A DNA stretch of 64,000 bases from Solenopsis invicta (lineage: Eukaryota > Arthropoda > Insecta > Hymenoptera > Formicidae): positions 15,506,501-15,570,500 of the forward strand of contig NC_052665.1 of the NCBI RefSeq assembly GCF_016802725.1, given 5' to 3'. The notes below the pieces were generated by a model that saw only the letters and a list, made by a program, of their open reading frames with translations, was not told where the DNA came from and did no database searches. The position numbers and the translations under genes are program-made. Shown piece by piece: positions 25,901 through 37,137 of the stretch (position 1 is the first letter of the stretch; every line of letters begins with the position of its first letter).

Positions 25901-26410
25901 AACGATGTTTAAATTTAAAACACTAAAACATTTAAAGCTGTTAAAACTTTTAATTTAAATTAATATTTTTTTACGTATTTAAAAAACGGAAACAGAAATA
26001 AAATATTTGAGTGTTAAAATATTAAACACTTTTTTAAATGTAATGTTGGAGTGTCTTTTAAATTAAAGAATGAAGAGAAATAAGATGGAAATCTGCTCCA
26101 TTATCAAAATTTCTGGAAGTCTTCTTTAATAGCACAAACGATAAACATTAATATGGATTTCACAAAATTTATGGTAACTTTGCTGAGAATCAGAGGAAAT
26201 AGTGAAAAATGTGTCTAAACTCTCGGAGATTCGAGCAATTATCTTGTTTTTACGTATCATATAAATAAGATGTTTATTAAATGCATGTTTCTTCTATATG
26301 TTTCAGCGCAATTACTACCCTATCGCACAAATGTTTCACAAGGGAGGCACTACGCGATGTTGCTTGTCGATATTCTTTATATTGCCATTCTTAGATTAAT
26401 ATTCACGTAG
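22978..26410 (+). CDS. Two-Ig-domain cell-surface protein, Beat-like
   Basis: Secreted or membrane-anchored immunoglobulin-superfamily protein. Proposed exons 22978-23038 (signal peptide, hydrophobic IILLLIF), 23928-24092, 25153-25338, 25444-25752 and 26307-26410 give 274 residues with matching phases. The first Ig domain has LICVYEV...IKWFHEAYQIYQWIP and closes with DMTGEYTCAIS; the second has HVNLTCVVTG and VIECEMS. This layout resembles the insect Beat/side-type adhesion proteins, but I cannot name the paralogue. The intron after residue Y of MIVY begins GCAAGT, a GC-AG intron. The acceptor at 25152 was chosen because it alone keeps phase with the donor at 24093. The last exon adds a hydrophobic tail (YAMLLVDILYIAILRLIFT) that may be a membrane or GPI signal; without that splice the frame stops at 25775 (247 residues). 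Confidence 0.75.
23569..23875. mobile_element. Short inverted-repeat element in Ig-gene intron 1
   Basis: Exact 17-bp terminal inverted repeats, AATCTCGCAAAGTGAAA at 23569-23585 and its complement at 23859-23875. The interior is interrupted by a partial family A repeat. A related, more degenerate copy lies at 60879-60966. The right end is about 50 bp from the exon 2 acceptor. Confidence 0.75.
23628..23790 (+). repeat. Family A repeat, partial copy nested in the 23569-23875 element
   Basis: Contains TTTATATAAACTTAATTTAC, AAATATTAAATTTGTTT and AAAATTAACTTTGAACTTT in the same order as the copy at 21920-22470. Confidence 0.65.
24724..25060 (+). repeat. Family A repeat in Ig-gene intron 2
   Basis: Starts CAGAGTTGAGTAATAACTAG, the same start as the copy at 59277 (ATGGAGTAATAACTAGTT), then AGTTAA words, ACACAAACTTTCAGTTACTAAC and TTAATCGTAACGTAACTTTTA. 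Confidence 0.65.
25810..26055. mobile_element. Near-palindromic element, possible MITE
   Basis: Two imperfect arms of about 60 bp: GAGTGTTTAATTTTAAGATA...TCTCCGTTTTTTATG on the left and the reverse-complement order (TTTAAAAAACGGAAACAG ... GTGTTAAAATATTAAACACT) on the right. Outer ends read ACACTC and GAGTGT. It lies in the last intron proposed for the Ig gene, directly after the alternative stop at 25775. Confidence 0.6.
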
Positions 26411-26443
26411 GATTGAAGTTAACGGCAAATTGTACTCTGGGGA

Positions 26444-26449
26444 AATAAA
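26444..26449 (+). terminator. Candidate poly(A) signal of the Ig gene
   Basis: AATAAA 34 bp downstream of the stop codon of the proposed last exon, which supports that exon as terminal. Confidence 0.45.
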
Positions 26450-27230
26450 CAGGTATTTAATGTATTTTTATTTCGTGAAACTCGAGTATCAACTCTTCTA
26501 ATTCTGAAAAAAAAGAAATAAAAGCACTTAAATCGATCATCTGTTTAATCTACTTTTTCATTTTCCCAAAAGTACGTGTAGATATGTGTTGTTTGAATTC
26601 AGTGAATTCTCTGTAGATTTTAATGATTTTTCATTCGCGATTTAACGTCTTGCGTATAGTGGATATTACTATATCGAAACGACAAAGCGATTGCGTGTGG
26701 TTCGGGGTGGGAGTAATAATCTTGGATAGTGGGGATGATACTTCAAGGTAGCAAGCAAGGTAGTTGTCCCTCAAGATTATCATTCGCTTCCCGGTACTCA
26801 CCTGTACAGGGTAAGTAACTGCTTGGGGTAAATCTCTCTCTAATAATTCACACCGATTTGTGAGTGATTTTTAATCGTTACAAAATACTAAAGTTACAAA
26901 TATAATTTTATTACATATTATTTTGTTACATACTTTAATTGTCAAAATTATTTTTTATTTTTTTTATTTGCAACACTTCTTTTAATTTATTTTTTAATAT
27001 ATTGTACATTCGTGCACGTAGATCTGTTAACGATCGTTATAATTTTCAAGATTAACACAGCAACTAATTCCCTGCGCATGTATATATTCTTGATTTTTAG
27101 AAACTTGTCTTTTGTTATGTAAAAATGAAATAACCGTGTTTTAATAATATTATTAATGAACGTGTATTTATTAAAAGTGCTATTATTTTATGCTAAATAT
27201 TTTAATTAAAGTTAGAAATTTGGCAATAAA

Positions 27231-27239
<9 letters not shown>

Positions 27240-27316
<77 letters not shown>
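27240..27316. repeat. Compound (AT)n(GT)n microsatellite
   Basis: About 23 bp of AT followed by about 53 bp of GT, upstream of Trissin. Confidence 0.97.
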
Positions 27317-27320
<4 letters not shown>

Positions 27321-27554
27321 CAAAATGTACATCCGTATAATTAGAGCGCCATTATTTAAGATCCCTGTTACATTTTACTGATTGTGAGATTTTACAATTA
27401 GTATCATTTTCAAATACATTCTTTGTGTATGTACCAAGTTGTCACTAACATATTTTAATTATTTGAAACATTAGTGACCACGTCCCGGCTGAGATCGTCA
27501 GGCTTATCGTCGTGCCGAACTTGTCGTCGTCCTTACTGCGAATACTTCAAAGAA

Positions 27555-30500
27555 ATGAATCACCCTTGGGTGCTACTTTTTTTCGCAGGTAATCGAATCT
27601 TTTTTTATTACATGTATATCTTAATTCAATTTATAACATAATGTTGTAACATATTAATATATTAAGTATATATATTATATATTTTATTTTTTTCACGTCA
27701 ATTATTTATTATGTAACAAAATTTTATTTGTTTTATTCAAAATACTTTGAAACACTTGCAACGGAAATTTCACTTTATTTCATGTTTGTTTTATTTATAG
27801 AATGCTTATTATTTTGTTTTCACAGTAGTAAAGTTTATTTAACACGTTTCTCATGCATTCTGTTTTCGACGATGCTGAATGGAATTGATAATTTTATAAT
27901 AAATGTTTGTGTAAACATTGTATATTTTATTTATTTATTTATTACGCGTATCTCTCAAGTCAGTCATGATTAAAGATCGGGATCTTCAATTTAATGTATG
28001 CTCATGCCTCACGGAGATTGGCAAAAATATTCTCGGTGCTTTGTCTTCTGAGCGGTGGTGATCGAATAAAAATCTAAACAGACGAGCAACTTTTATGCCA
28101 CAATCACTACATTTATTATGCATACACATTCTTAAATATAATTTAAAATTTTGAAAAAAATTATAAAAAGAATTCTATCTTTTTTTATTAAATTTCTCAT
28201 TTTACACAAAATTTTGAGAGAGAAAGACAGGAACATTTATGCTTCCCATAGTAATATATTTGTTGCAAGTTCTACGAAACAAACATACAACATTTTTAAT
28301 ATATGATATCACTTAATATTGTCCAGAATGCTTGTTGCAATAAAGTGGACTAATTTCAAGTAGCTGACATTTCCTTTAAAAGGAAAGCTAAATGAAGTTA
28401 ATAATTACAATATCTATAGCTTCTTTTGTGTTTACGGAATAATCGGCTCAACCGTAAGACGAAGTGATATCACTGGATTTAGTTGATCTCTTAAAAACAG
28501 TGAACCATTAGAGTTAATGCTAAAAATAAATTTCTAACGTATTAATAATTCTATGTTGGACGTAATGAGTTAAACGATTTTGTTTCGATTTGCTTAACAA
28601 ACAAGATGAGAATTGTATCACCGATTATTTGAAGACATTAGAATAAGATATATGTTACAAATAGAGATATACCAAATAATGTTAAAATAAAATTACTTTA
28701 TATATATATATATATATACATCTTTTAAACAAAAAAAATGATTAAACAAGAAAAACGAAATGTGAAATATATTCTTATTAATTTCGGAATTGTGTTAAAA
28801 AGACATACGCAATGATTTTGGAATTACAGTTAAATTTTAATTATGCTACGATTTCTATCGTATTAAAATAACATAAATGAGCAAAGGGAGTCTTATTTGA
28901 TCAAAGAGAATTTTTGATGCCTAATAATAAATTTGTCGGTCTTGAAATACTGTCTTAAACTAAAGCTGACGTACCTAATGATAAATTAAAGTGATAAGCA
29001 GTTTAATACTGATGTTAATGAGCATTTTAAAACACTGCAAAGAATTTATTGTAAAAAATATTATCCTAGCGGGGAGAAAGCTTATATTAAAATTCTACAA
29101 TGTTTTAAGAACCTTATTAATTAATGTCAGTATTTTATTTGTGATATTATGTATGCCAGCTTTAGTTTAGGACTATGTTTCAAAATCGATAAATAATCAA
29201 CGCACAGTTTGAACTAGAAATTATACGATTCACGCAAAATATTATTAAGCACCAAGATTTTTCTATTGAATAAGACTATGTATACTTATTTCTATTAATC
29301 AAATATTAATCAATTCTTATTAATTGTTTTATTAAATTAGAAAAAATAAGTTATTATTTATAAATTAAATTATAATTTTGTAGCTTTCTGACGTATTTCG
29401 ATTTACAATTAAGTAATATTCATAAAAAATACAGAGTATGTACTCAAATTTCGTTAATAAATTTCCTGAGAGTTTTCGGATTTTGCAGGAATTTTAATCA
29501 AAATTCTAAGAAAGATTACAGAATTTTTTAAATCTTTAAAATAAATTTATTGTATTACATGTATTTTTTAATATTCTTTAATCATGCAATCACAAAGAAA
29601 AATCACTTAAGATTTCAATATTAAACTGCAGATTAAACTAGAAAGAAATAATATGAACTAAGTGCATGTTGTATAAAGATCTATCAATATATGAATCTAA
29701 TTTTTACATAACTGGATATAAATATAGACATCAGAGATATAAACTACACAGACACACTACAAGAAATAAATTTTTCAAAAAGAGATAAAATTTAGATTTA
29801 AAAATAGAATTTTAAAAATTTCTCTAAGTATCATATATAAAATCCCACAAACATCCATAATTTTCAAGGATTAATATAAAAATTCCAGGTTTTTTTTTTT
29901 TTCTGGTAGTACAAACCCTGAAAAATATTTTATTTAGTTATCTAATGTTCTTTTTTTATCAATGTAGATTAACTTTAATCTTGGTTTAATTTACTCCTTA
30001 TCCTTTCCTAAATCTAAAAATTAGAAAAAAGATAAAGAATAAGTTAAACTGAGATCAAAGTTAATGTACATTAGTGGAAATGGACTCATTCGAGTTTTTA
30101 CTTGTCCAAATGTACAAATACGCAATATAACTCACATGATTTTCTAAACAGACTCAAGTTATTTAAAAAAGAATAAATGCCACATAATAATGAGATTGTC
30201 TATAAAGACATCTATAAAGATATTATTTTAAGTTAATATCAGTGTTATCGTATTTGATTAAAATTAAGAAGTTGTTTATTAAAAAATTATCGGATGGTAA
30301 TAACGATCCAGAATGAAAATTTTAAAAGTTAAATTAAGTTCCGTAAAGATATGCATTGGCTCGCATAATACGGCGGTAAGTTGTAATTACTTGATTGACA
30401 TTCATTACCGGACATCGATGGCTTCTCCGTCACATCCATAAATGCATCGCGTTGCAGCATACTTGTGCTTAATATATAAACTTTTTCCACGCGTTTTACA

Positions 30501-31095
30501 AGTTTTCCTCATCCATTGGATGTGCAATAAAAATTGTGCTCTAATTATCGTGTTTATTGTATACCTCTTTGATTGCTTTTTTATTGAAAAAATTTAGAGT
30601 TTACTTATTTGTAATTTTTTTGTTTTGTTTTTGAAAGCATGTCAGGTTGAACGTGTACAAATCCCATCAAATTATAAATTCTTCTTTATATCTTTTATAA
30701 TATCTGACATATATACATTCTATATAAAAAGAAAATAATATATAAAAATCATTATACCATTTCTGCATTGACGATATTCTACGGAAATCGTAACTTTATA
30801 ATTATAAGAGTTTTACTTGAAGCATGACAAAAGAGTTATTAAACAAATATTAACTTAGCGCGATGTTCATCTTTTAATAATTCTCTTCGTTTTCGCAGTG
30901 TGCGTACTGTGGACCCTCGGCGAGACTGGCCCCTGCGATCTCTGTGGACGAGAATGCGCCAACATATGCGGCACCCGCCAGTTCCGCGCCTGTTGTTTCA
31001 ATAATGTGCGAAAGAGACATTCCGATTCCTTCGGCCTGAAATTCTGGATGAGACCGCGAAGATACGCGCTCCTTTATCCGGCCTACGACGATTAA
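27555..31095 (+). CDS. Trissin: Trissin neuropeptide precursor
   Basis: Secreted cysteine-rich neuropeptide; in Drosophila Trissin activates a dedicated G-protein-coupled receptor. Two coding exons, 27555-27588 and 30899-31095, join over a 3.3-kb intron with the frame kept, giving 76 residues. Residues 1 to about 19 form a signal peptide (WVLLFFAVCVLW). The mature part has six cysteines at 24, 27, 31, 35, 43 and 44 in the Trissin pattern CxxCxxxCxxxC(7)CC: CDLCGRECANICG followed by FRACCFN. A dibasic RKR site (49-51) ends the mature peptide. The downstream extension HSDSFGLKFW...YDD is not recognised. Known Trissins share the cysteine spacing, the CG(K/R)EC core and the CCFN end, so the assignment is strong despite the small size. 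Confidence 0.93.
28923..29207. mobile_element. MITE-like near-palindrome in the Trissin intron
   Basis: About 285 bp whose halves are imperfect reverse complements: left GTCGGTCTTGAAATACTGTC then TTAAACTAAAGCTGACGTA; right TATGCCAGCTTTAGTTTAGG then ACTATGTTTCAAAATCGAT. Inner arms also match (AATACTGATGTTAATGAGCA against AATACTGACATTAATTAATA on the complement). No coding capacity. Confidence 0.75.
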
Positions 31096-31721
31096 TCATC
31101 GCACCATATATCTACACTATTATGGAGAATACGCACGATATAAGCTAGTTACTGCTCAATGTTATTTGTCCACGCGCACCGTTCAACTGAAGTTGCATAA
31201 TGTTGCCCTTAAAATTTTTTTGTGCAACTTTTCTTTCTTACTCCTTCGACAACACGCTTGTTGATTCTCGTAACCAAAATTAAAGGTATCACGCAGCAGC
31301 AATTACTTGGATACGATTCTTTATACAGCACGAACTCTTTCACCCGATTTTATATGTACGTTATAAGAACGCATACTTGATTAGCTTTGGTGTAGGAATT
31401 AAATTATATGCACACACATACGCATATATGAAATGACCAATATTATTGAAAAAATATAAAATGAGTTTTTACATTTGTTTTGTTGTTTTCGTTGTATATC
31501 ACAGTTTTTTACAGTTTCTATTGTATATCACAGTTTAAATCTATATTACAATTTGATATATATATCATGCATAACTAGTTTTATGCAAGTATTAAAACTA
31601 AACACAATTATTTAAGTTTTTTTACTTGCATATAATTAAATTGCACTATTATAATTTGTGTATATATTTAATATTGCTTGATTAATACTGTTATTGTTTG
31701 CTTAAAATTTTGTTTTCGATA
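31096..31721. other. Convergent 3' regions of Trissin and Nepro-like gene
   Basis: The two genes converge here. AT-rich sequence with a short direct duplication (GTATATCACAGTTT near 31493 and 31523). Nothing else is supported. Confidence 0.55.
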
Positions 31722-34650
31722 TCATTTTTTATTATATACATTTTTCTTCTTTTTCTTTGAATCTCTCCGTTTGCTCGCGTCGGTAGTGTCGGCATGTTTA
31801 CGCTTCATTGTTCCTTTCTTTCTTTCAAGTTTTATTGCTTTGGAAAACTTTTTTTCAAAGTCCTCTCGATCTACTATTTCTACAAAAATACAATATGTTA
31901 AATTGGATTGTTTTAACATGTTTCAGTACAACTTCACTATAGCATAAAATAACAAATTTTATCAAGACTTTACATTTATAAAAGAACTACAAAGTTACTG
32001 ATTATATTATATACAGATCTTTCTTTACAAGAAGATATATTTTACAGACAACATAAAATGATTTCTAATTAGATTTTATATTGTGTATATGTTTAACAAT
32101 TGTAACAATATTACTTTTATATTTTAGTTATATTTTATCTGTGGATTGTAAATAAAATATTTCTTTCTCCTGTGTGTGAAAGCTGTAACTGTTTTTTTTT
32201 TTTTTTTTTTAATTTAAAATAATACAATATTTAAGAAGGGACAATATAGTAACGGTTAAAAAAAAGCTGACTTCAACATGCAATTGTGCTTTAGTATTTA
32301 TATAAAAAAACAGAGAAAAAAATATTTTATAATATCGCTTTAATCGATACGTACCTCCAATATCATTATTTGATATAGACGTATCTTGAAATTTTAAATC
32401 AAATAAGTTCAATTCATTATTGGATGAGGCACCTTGTGTCAGTCTTGAGTTATCAGTCTTTTCATCAGATTTATTACAAGTTGTGCTTTTGTTATCGACT
32501 TCGGTTTCAAGAAGCCAGATTTGTGGATCAGGATTGCTAAAATATCATAAAATACTTTATAATTCGTTCTAGATTGCTAATTAAAATATCAGATAGCTAC
32601 AAACATACCACATCATTTCTCTATCCTGCAAGTTAAAGTTGAGCCACGATTTTAAGTCCTCTGGTAGCGTCAGATTTTTTGAAAGCCAGATTTGCGTACC
32701 GACATATTGAAACTGTTTCGCGCATTGGTACAATTCGTTGTACCATACGCAACATCTTATAATCGTGTACTTTGCGAGTAACCTGCGAAGAAATGGTATC
32801 GTTCAAAAGAGAATAATATATACAACGTCGGCATGTATGTCAAGTGGCTCAGACTTGTGAGAAATTGCGAATTCATGTCTCGTACATATGGATTTTTTTA
32901 AGTTCAAAAAGAAAGAGAAAATATTTATAAAACATTTAGATGTAAAAAGATGAGAAGAAAAGAGAAGAGAAATATTGGAAGATATTGTAAACATGACGAC
33001 TTCATTATCAATAGTTAGATTTTAATTTAAATTAATAAAAATGAATCATTTATAGAGATAATACCAGATTCTGCTTGCAAGGGAATTGGCTATTGTAGCA
33101 ACAGTCCAGGCTTGTCCCGATTTGATTCTGGATAGCCAGAAGTAAGCAGTGGTCCTTGAGACATCTCTAATTCTAAGCATGAGCTTGCCGAAGCCTTGCA
33201 ATCTCAAGAGCATGTACTCCAGCCTTTGTCTGCTCGGTAAAATGTGCATTCCGTCTCTCATTCGAAGGTCAGACCGCAAATTTGTGTACTCCTTTTCTAG
33301 GGCCATTCCGCGAATTTTGCGCAAAGCACTCCTCATCATCCACATGTGATTTAACCCTTGATCGTGCCGGAATTTGGTCGCCATTCGATACATTAATCTG
33401 TTTAGGATCGCAAACTCTAGCAACATAAATCCACGAAACCATTCTGATTCCATATCATTGATCGCCGTGCCCAGTGCAATCTTGAATCGAGACACTTCCA
33501 AGCCTAAAAGCAAAAGCAAACAATTATCTCACAAGTGTATTTTTTGTAATTATTGTTACTTTTGCAATCTGCATTAGAGAGCACAGCCCCAAGCGATAAA
33601 AATAAATAGTAATTCTCAAATATATTCTTTTAAATAATTTTCCTTTCCTCAATTGTGCTCCTTAATTTCTTCATATTTTTACTTCCTTTTTGTATAAAGT
33701 TAATAAAATGTTAGCACAATAGGAAAAATATTAGAAACAGAAATAAATTATTACAATATATATTTTTACCTTTGTCTCAGATAAAAAGTGTCATCTTTTA
33801 TAATTATCTAAGGTAATATGAATAATGATAAAAATATTGTCCTTCAAGTTACCATTCATTCTAACAAGAGCATTTTTTAAAGTGATAATAGGGTTGCGTT
33901 TCAAAATTCACTGCCAGTGTTTAAAAATCTAGTACTAAAAATAATTTGTTATATATATATTATAGATTTTTAGTATCAGTAATGAATTTTGAAACGTAAT
34001 CTTGTTATCACTTTAAAAAATTATTAGAATAATTGAGTTTGCGCATATCAGTAATAGCGCAATATAAAAGTTCTCCAAAACTGTAAATTCTTCCTAAAAA
34101 CTTCTACAAGAAATTTTGCCATTTACTATGTGTGTAAGGTATATATCCCTTCTATTTTTCAACTTTAATTTTTATTTGCATATTGATTCAAATCCAAAAG
34201 AAATATTTTTTGTTAAACTAAATTATTTAAAAAACTTTTATTTTTTAAGAAATAAAGATTAGAAATAAAAATACATGAATACTTTTTTTTATAATCCTAA
34301 ATTGTTTTGTACAATAATGATATTATCTAAAAATTACCTAGATAAAATCATTTATAATTTTATCTTTTATCTAGATAAATTAAATCATCTTTATCTTGTC
34401 CAAGATGCATTTACATGTGTAAAGATAGATAACTTTAGATAACTTTTAAGTTACCTGAGCGCAACACTGCTATTATTTATTTAGAGTTCAGTGAGAAAAT
34501 GCAGATTCTAAAATTCTCTAATTTCTATTTTTAACATCTGACCTTGCTCGATAATGCGAGGTGTTTCACAATATCGTTGTATCATACGATACAAAGATCG
34601 AATAACTGAACAATCGGATGCGTGGCATTCCACGCGGAACTTTAAAGGCT
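31722..34650 (-). CDS. Nepro: Nepro-like nucleolar protein (5' end not found)
   Basis: Likely homologue of the nucleolus and neural progenitor protein family. Five exons join in frame to 352 residues: 34543-34650, 33065-33503, 32609-32782, 32355-32536, 31722-31879. Recognised family features are FRGFMLLEFAILNRLMYRM, then LPSRQRLEYMLLRLQGFGKL, then LASRIWLLAKY, in the order seen in vertebrate NEPRO (LPSQP..E..L...G..KLLLRL and SRLWVLYKG). The last exon is a basic tail (KRKHADTTDASKRR, KKKKK) suited to nucleolar targeting. The first exon here begins in mid-codon after a TTGTTAG acceptor, so an upstream start exon is missing; no ATG in the next few hundred bases with a phase-1 donor was convincing. 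Confidence 0.65.
33872..34022. mobile_element. Imperfect hairpin element in Nepro-like intron
   Basis: About 150 bp, two arms of about 60 bp: left TTTTTTAAAGTGATAATAGG then GTTTCAAAATTCACTG and AAAAATCTAGTA; right carries the complement TAGATTTTTAGTATCAGTAA, GAATTTTGAAACG and TTATCACTTTAAAAAA. Outer ends TTTTTTAAAGTGATAA match exactly. MITE-like. Confidence 0.75.
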
Positions 34651-35838
34651 CTAACAAAAAAATTCGAATTAACGTAATTATTATTCTAAGCACACGAAAA
34701 TGTATAATTAAAGTCTCGTGGACATGACTCTCGGTCGATCAGGTCGATCCCGTATCCAAGGCAACGTGCGAGCTACACGTGGCCCTGGTGCGCGCGAGAA
34801 AGGTTAAGAAAAAAAAAAGATCAAGTTTGGAATCATCTTGTTCTTTCGCACTTCAATTCTTTCCCTAACACATTTATTTCCTAGGATCGTTGCAATTAAT
34901 GGCCTAATTTATACCGGGCGTTTGGTGCGCATACCAAGTACTATATTTGCAATAAATTAATTTGATTCGATGGTGTAAACGATGACGCATTAATTTGATG
35001 CGTATCAGATCGAATCAAAATAGTACGCATCTTCAGCACACATTTACCATTTGCTTGATAAGTGTACCAAAATGCTCGGTGTAAAGTAGGTAAATGAATG
35101 TAGTAGGTATAAAGCTGCGAGTGAATAGCGGCAGATAGGCGCTTACGAAACTGATGCTTCTTTTTTCATTCATTGCGTCATAAAAATAATTTTTTTTTTC
35201 TTTCAATTGTCATTACAAGATAACGCTTTCAATACGAATAGAAATAGAAGCGAGGACATGCTTGGTCCTGGGATCGCGTGGCGCGGCGCATGCACGTGCG
35301 TGTGGAAAATAAAGTATATACCCTTCTTTGTCGCTTCGAGCGGCTTGATCTGCCACGTTGAACACGGTGGCCGCTTCAAATCGTGCAAATTCCACAACGC
35401 GTTCATTTTCGTATGACGATTTCGCGTAATTACAATAATTATATTATATACGCAAGTGCGCGAAATACTACCACGTGGGGCGTTACGAAATGGCCTCACG
35501 ATATCTCGCCGTGCTTCGTAATGCTTCGCTAGCGAGAATCAGAATTGGTGAGAGAATGCGCGTATGTGTGGTCTTGCGACGTAACCAAATGTAACGTAAC
35601 TCGCCTAATCTGCCTTCTCCGTCCGTTCACGCATGCGCAGACGATGTTCTCCGACAACGAAAAGCTTCCGGAAGATTCTCGAAGATGTGCAAAAACGGAG
35701 GGAGGGAGAAGACGAGAAAGAGAAAGAGTATCGGCAACAGAAACAGGAAATAACAACAGACAAAACATTTTGCGACTTCTGATTGGTTTGCATACATTTT
35801 CAAATCTGTTCTTGTCCTGTGCTTCTGTACGTACAATA

Positions 35839-35841
<3 letters not shown>

Positions 35842-35869
<28 letters not shown>
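35842..35869. repeat. (GA)n microsatellite
   Basis: About 14 GA units. Confidence 0.95.
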
Positions 35870-35928
35870 ACATCAAAAGATTCTGTAAAAGCGAGTTTTT
35901 TTAAATTCATCGATCGATCAATCGCATT

Positions 35929-35973
35929 ATGCGCAAATGCAATTTTTTACAGAGCAAAGTTGCATTTGCGCAT
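35929..35973. repeat. Perfect 14-bp hairpin
   Basis: Arms ATGCGCAAATGCAA (35929-35942) and its complement (35960-35973) around a 17-nt loop TTTTTTACAGAGCAAAG. The loop plus the right arm is the 27-nt sequence also found at 10431-10457. Confidence 0.9.
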
Positions 35974-37137
35974 AACGTGGCTGATAAATCAGTGAAATAA
36001 AAAAAACTTGCCTACATTGATGCTATTTTCGCGTGCGCGCGATTTAAAAAAAGAAAAACTTGTATTAAATAGCGACAGATAGAAAAAAATTGATGAGACC
36101 ACGTTCCGTTGCTCGATTGCACGGCGCGATCGGCCGTGCGCAAACGGGACAAGTGTAAAATCACATATTTAACGTATATTTAAAAAAGGTACTTTATTCT
36201 ACATAGATTCTTCATATGCGCCTCGCACGGCGATTTTACTACAAATGTAACAACGTATTACGTTCGTGTTCCTGCTCCCTTTAATTTTAAACTATTAGAA
36301 CGCGTGGATATATCCCTTTGCGTTACCTCAACCGTGTGATCCGTCTTATGTTTGTATTTATAGCGCTAAATGGGATCGAATAATTCGAAAAAACTGCGGA
36401 TATAAGATACAATTATAATTTATAAATTTACATTTACAAGGCTTATATCATAATTTTAATATTAAAATAATTGTACTTATTAAAAAAAAAAAAAAAAATA
36501 ATAATGGGAGGAAAAAGAAACCATCGTTACGTTGAATTTCAGCCGGTCACAATGTACAATGCGACTAACGCTTAACAGATTTTTAAAACGCATTAGATAT
36601 ATTTATTTTAAAAATTGATTGTACAATGTTAAGATCTCATATATTTATATATATATATATTCATATAGAAAGTAAATCAGGTAGGCTGGCAAGAAGCTTA
36701 TCGCGTCACATTTATTCTTCTTGGCAGTCTCGCAACTTTGACAGAAGGTGGCTGCTCGTTAATTCGAATCATTAGTGATATCGTGTAGACAATAACGATA
36801 TAATTGCGATAAGTGCCCTGTAATTATAATTACAAGTGTTCCTATACATAATATTCAAAGCTATCCTAGTTTATACTTAAAATTAGATATAATCTAACTT
36901 CCAAATTGTAAATATAAAGGAAATCAATCGGATCAATAAGGAAACCTACAACAATAAATTACGTAAGTGAATAAATATGTATCAAAATATACGAATATGA
37001 AACAAGTCCATCCATATTGTAATAAAAAGAATTTTTCTTTGTTGGACAAAAAATACAACTTTGGCTCGTCGTGTATGCCAGATAAAATAAAAATGCTGTC
37101 AGGTATGTGCATAACATGTCGATCAAGATGAAGTTAA

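Larger units (their letters stand above)
26411..27554. other. Ig-gene 3' flank and Trissin upstream region
   Basis: AATAAA at 26444-26449 is 34 bp past the proposed last Ig codon. A dinucleotide tract lies at 27240-27316. The Trissin 5' untranslated region probably begins shortly before 27480. No other gene is visible. Confidence 0.55.
34651..37137. other. Nepro-like upstream region and wapl 3' flank
   Basis: GC-richer patches near 34740-34800 and 35260-35680 are candidate promoters for the Nepro-like gene and may hold its missing first exon. Overlapping open frames near 35530-35900 on both strands run through a GA tract and look non-coding. The rest is AT-rich and should include the wapl 3' untranslated region. 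Confidence 0.5.

Noticed and set aside
35529..35904. Overlapping open frames of 115 and 119 codons on both strands
   Set aside because: They run through a GA/CT tract and low-complexity sequence; both strands being open argues for composition, not coding.
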